From: JADJNW01 sp964526645
GTDB lineage: Bacteria > Bacteroidota > Bacteroidia > Chitinophagales > Saprospiraceae
Reading direction: 5' to 3'
Length of the DNA: 64,000 bases
Assembly (NCBI GenBank): GCA_964526645.1
Contig: CAZGJN010000001.1
Span: 124,001-188,000, forward strand
Position numbers and translations under genes: made by a program. Below are positions 62,084 to 64,000 of the stretch, one piece after another. Within the stretch, counting starts at the first letter, position 1. Every line of letters begins with the position of its first letter. The notes beneath the pieces were generated by a model that saw nothing but the letters and a program-made list of their open reading frames with translations, did no database searches and was not told where the DNA came from.

Positions 62084-64000
62084 CTATCGAATCAAGGTCA
62101 CATCCCCTCTGACGGTAAACTCTCTGCCATCAGGATAGCGATAAATGATGATATAAGCATATACATCGGAAGGTGCAGGATTGCCGTTGTGTTTGCCATC
62201 CCAGCCATTAGCTTCATCTTCATTATCGTACACCAATTGTCCCCAGCGATTAAAAATTTTGAATTCAATAATGTCAATCATTCCCCGATACACAAGGTTA
62301 AAAAAGTCATTTCTGCCATCATTATTTGGTGTAAAAGCGCTGGGCACAGCCACCTCCGGCTCTTGGACACTCACCGTAATAGACGCTTCAGAAATGCAGC
62401 CGTTGGGAGAAGTGATTTTCACAACGTATACAGTAGAATCAATCACTGGGCGATGTTGAACAGTAGCGGCATTACCGGATATTGGTTCGCCATTGGCAGT
62501 CCACATATAGGTAGCGCCCTCAGGATTAGAAGGGGTAGTTACCACAGTGAGTGCGATATTTTCACCGGCAGGCACGGGCTCCATTTCGTAAATATCAGGA
62601 TCAATTTCAATGCGTTCGATTATCACATTTTCCTGAACATCTACCGTGACAGATTTTGTAAGGACACCGCAGTTATTGCCATAAACATAGGTAAGCCGGA
62701 ACTCCGTGTCTTCCATAATATTATTGACTACAATCGTTTGATTGGTAGAAGATTGACCATTCCACTGCCAGAAATAAGTTTGGCTAACACCAACTGGAGC
62801 GGTGCCAGTAGCGGTCAACGTTACGGATTCCCCTTTGCAGATAATAGGATTCAACGGTGCAATCGTTACATCTGCAGGCTGAACCACCGTGATGGTAAGC
62901 TGTTGCTGAATCGGTTGGCAATCAGCTACTTGAGCAAGTAGGGTGTAAGTAGTCGTCTGTGTTGGCGTGACGGAGAGCAAAGGATTATTAGACCTAAAAT
63001 TAGGATCCGTTGAGGAAGTCCAGGTATAAGTTGCGCCCGGCGTAGCCGCCCCATTCAATTGTATGGATTCCCCCAGGCATATTTCTCGCTTACTGTTCAA
63101 ACTGATAGCCGGTACTGGATAAACATTCACATTTGCCGAAGCATTTACCGGGCATCCCTCAAACTCAGCACTAAAAGCATATTGTGTAGTGAAAGGCGGC
63201 GTGACTACCGGATCAAGGCACATCGTGCAACTAATGTTCGTCATTGGCATCCATTCTGGCTTCTCCAAATTGACAGGACTAATCACTTTTAATTTGACAC
63301 CTTCTCCAATACAAACAGTGGTATCCGCTGGTTCAATCCGAATATCCGGGATCTCGATTACGTTCACTTGCGCGAAACTGGTATCCACACAAACGCCATT
63401 CGTAGCAATTCTGAAGTACAAATTAGTTGTGTCCGGCGAAAGCACCATATTGTACAAAGAATCGCCTGTAATTTGACCCCGGCTCGGCAGCCATCTAAAT
63501 TCTATGTTGGGAAAATCACTGGGCTCGAAAACTGTTGATTTCAATAAAACAAGAGACCCTTCGCAAACCGTTGTATCAGAAGGCGTAATCAACAGATCAC
63601 TTGGCAAGGAATCTACTACTACCACTACCGTATCCATTTTGACACAACCGTTTACCGCAATGGAAGCTATATAGGTAGTCGTTTTTGCAGGATTAGCCGT
63701 CACACTTCTGCCCACATTTGAACTCAGAGAGCCGTCGTTCGGTATCCAAATGATCTCCCCTTCTGTTGGGGTTGCGATTGTATTCAAAACTAAAGGCGTA
63801 CCTTTGCAAAGCCCTATTGTATCTTCCGCCTGGATTGCCAAAGCAATCGGTATAATGGTTACATCCAAAGTCGCAGAGACCTCGCAAGCTCCTCTGGTAG
63901 CTGTCAGGGTGTACGCACCGCTGTTGACAGGGCGCGCAATGGAGTTGGGGTCTGTATCATCTTCTATAAAGTCCGGACCACTCCAGGAATAAGTCACCCC
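62084..64000 (-). CDS. Type B T9SS-secreted multi-Ig/PKD-like protein, 5' part missing
   Basis: The frame is open to the right window edge, so the N-terminus is outside. The visible ~639 residues are tandem Ig/PKD-like modules of about 80-90 residues, each with a cysteine pair and phrases such as ILLKSTV, TYTLLAQVADC and GVCVDTSFAQV. The last ~85 residues are a gliding-motility-associated C-terminal domain: VPSAFTPNNDGRNDFFNL, IFNRWGQLVYDN, NGWDGKHNGNPAPSDVYAYII. That domain directs type IX secretion to the surface, where the protein may act as an adhesin or matrix component. Confidence 0.92.
   Translation of the reverse strand, partial: GVTYSWSGPDFIEDDTDPNSIARPVNSGAYTLTATRGACEVSATLDVTIIPIALAIQAEDTIGLCKGTPLVLNTIATPTEGEIIWIPNDGSLSSNVGRSVTANPAKTTTYIASIAVNGCVKMDTVVVVVDSLPSDLLITPSDTTVCEGSLVLLKSTVFEPSDFPNIEFRWLPSRGQITGDSLYNMVLSPDTTNLYFRIATNGVCVDTSFAQVNVIEIPDIRIEPADTTVCIGEGVKLKVISPVNLEKPEWMPMTNISCTMCLDPVVTPPFTTQYAFSAEFEGCPVNASANVNVYPVPAISLNSKREICLGESIQLNGAATPGATYTWTSSTDPNFRSNNPLLSVTPTQTTTYTLLAQVADCQPIQQQLTITVVQPADVTIAPLNPIICKGESVTLTATGTAPVGVSQTYFWQWNGQSSTNQTIVVNNIMEDTEFRLTYVYGNNCGVLTKSVTVDVQENVIIERIEIDPDIYEMEPVPAGENIALTVVTTPSNPEGATYMWTANGEPISGNAATVQHRPVIDSTVYVVKITSPNGCISEASITVSVQEPEVAVPSAFTPNNDGRNDFFNLVYRGMIDIIEFKIFNRWGQLVYDNEDEANGWDGKHNGNPAPSDVYAYIIIYRYPDGREFTVRGDVTLIR

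Overview
The window looks like a piece of a Bacteroidota chromosome, most likely from the Saprospiria/Lewinella-like or a related gliding lineage. The evidence is two SusC/SusD outer-membrane pairs, type IX secretion sorting domains (a type A tail on a PQQ sugar dehydrogenase and a gliding-motility type B C-terminal domain), PorT-like and DUF6089-like barrels, TAnnTTTG-type -7 promoter boxes, and a NagB fused to a PIG-L deacetylase domain. Genus-level placement is inference. I saw no tRNA, rRNA, insertion sequence, prophage or CRISPR array.

Layout. 1-6541: the 3' end of a BadF/BadG-type sugar kinase, then the gltB-gltD glutamate synthase operon (minus strand) with a well-formed promoter. 6891-11989: a PHP phosphoesterase, a serine beta-lactamase-like hydrolase, a beta-propeller-like protein, and a divergent secreted PQQ-type sugar dehydrogenase. 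12026-29275: a Sus-like glycan-use locus, all on the minus strand. In transcription order it holds susC2-susD2-terminator, a membrane-spanning propeller/LuxR-type regulator, then susC1-susD1-susE/F-like-hairpin-esterase-GH13 amylase. 29346-32238: nagB/PIG-L fusion divergent from a DeoR-family regulator, with nested inverted repeats between them. 32290-35713: murB, a small membrane protein and an ABC exporter. 35908-37954: two paralogous outer-membrane barrels and a small membrane protein. 38038-42521: groES-groEL, and an operon of an unknown protein, rdgB, a TPR-tailed protein and secG. 42729-48650: ilvE, aldo/keto reductase, PorT-like barrel, large patatin-like lipase, glucosaminidase. 48818-51894: second BadF-type kinase overlapping pfkA, a membrane protein, cutA. 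51911-58527: prfB with a programmed frameshift, FKBP, NrnA-like DHH phosphoesterase, ndk, M16 peptidase. 58528-61098: a 21-bp-period heptapeptide repeat array and an unrecognised small operon. 61233-64000: methyltransferase and the 3' part of a large type B T9SS cargo protein.

How the genes may work together (inference). Starch-like glucans would be bound by the SusE/F-like protein and SusD1, imported through SusC1, and cut by the GH13 enzyme under control of the propeller/LuxR regulator. Amino sugars would enter via SusC2/SusD2, be phosphorylated by BadF-type kinases, deacetylated and deaminated by the PIG-L/NagB fusion to fructose-6-phosphate, and fed into glycolysis through PfkA. The DeoR regulator probably senses a sugar phosphate.

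The most unusual features are the heptad array at about 58784-59096, open on both strands, and a 32-codon ORF overlapping its upstream gene by ATGA. The RF2 recoding site (known mechanism, but hidden from simple ORF calling) and the nested operator-like palindromes upstream of deoR also merit a look.
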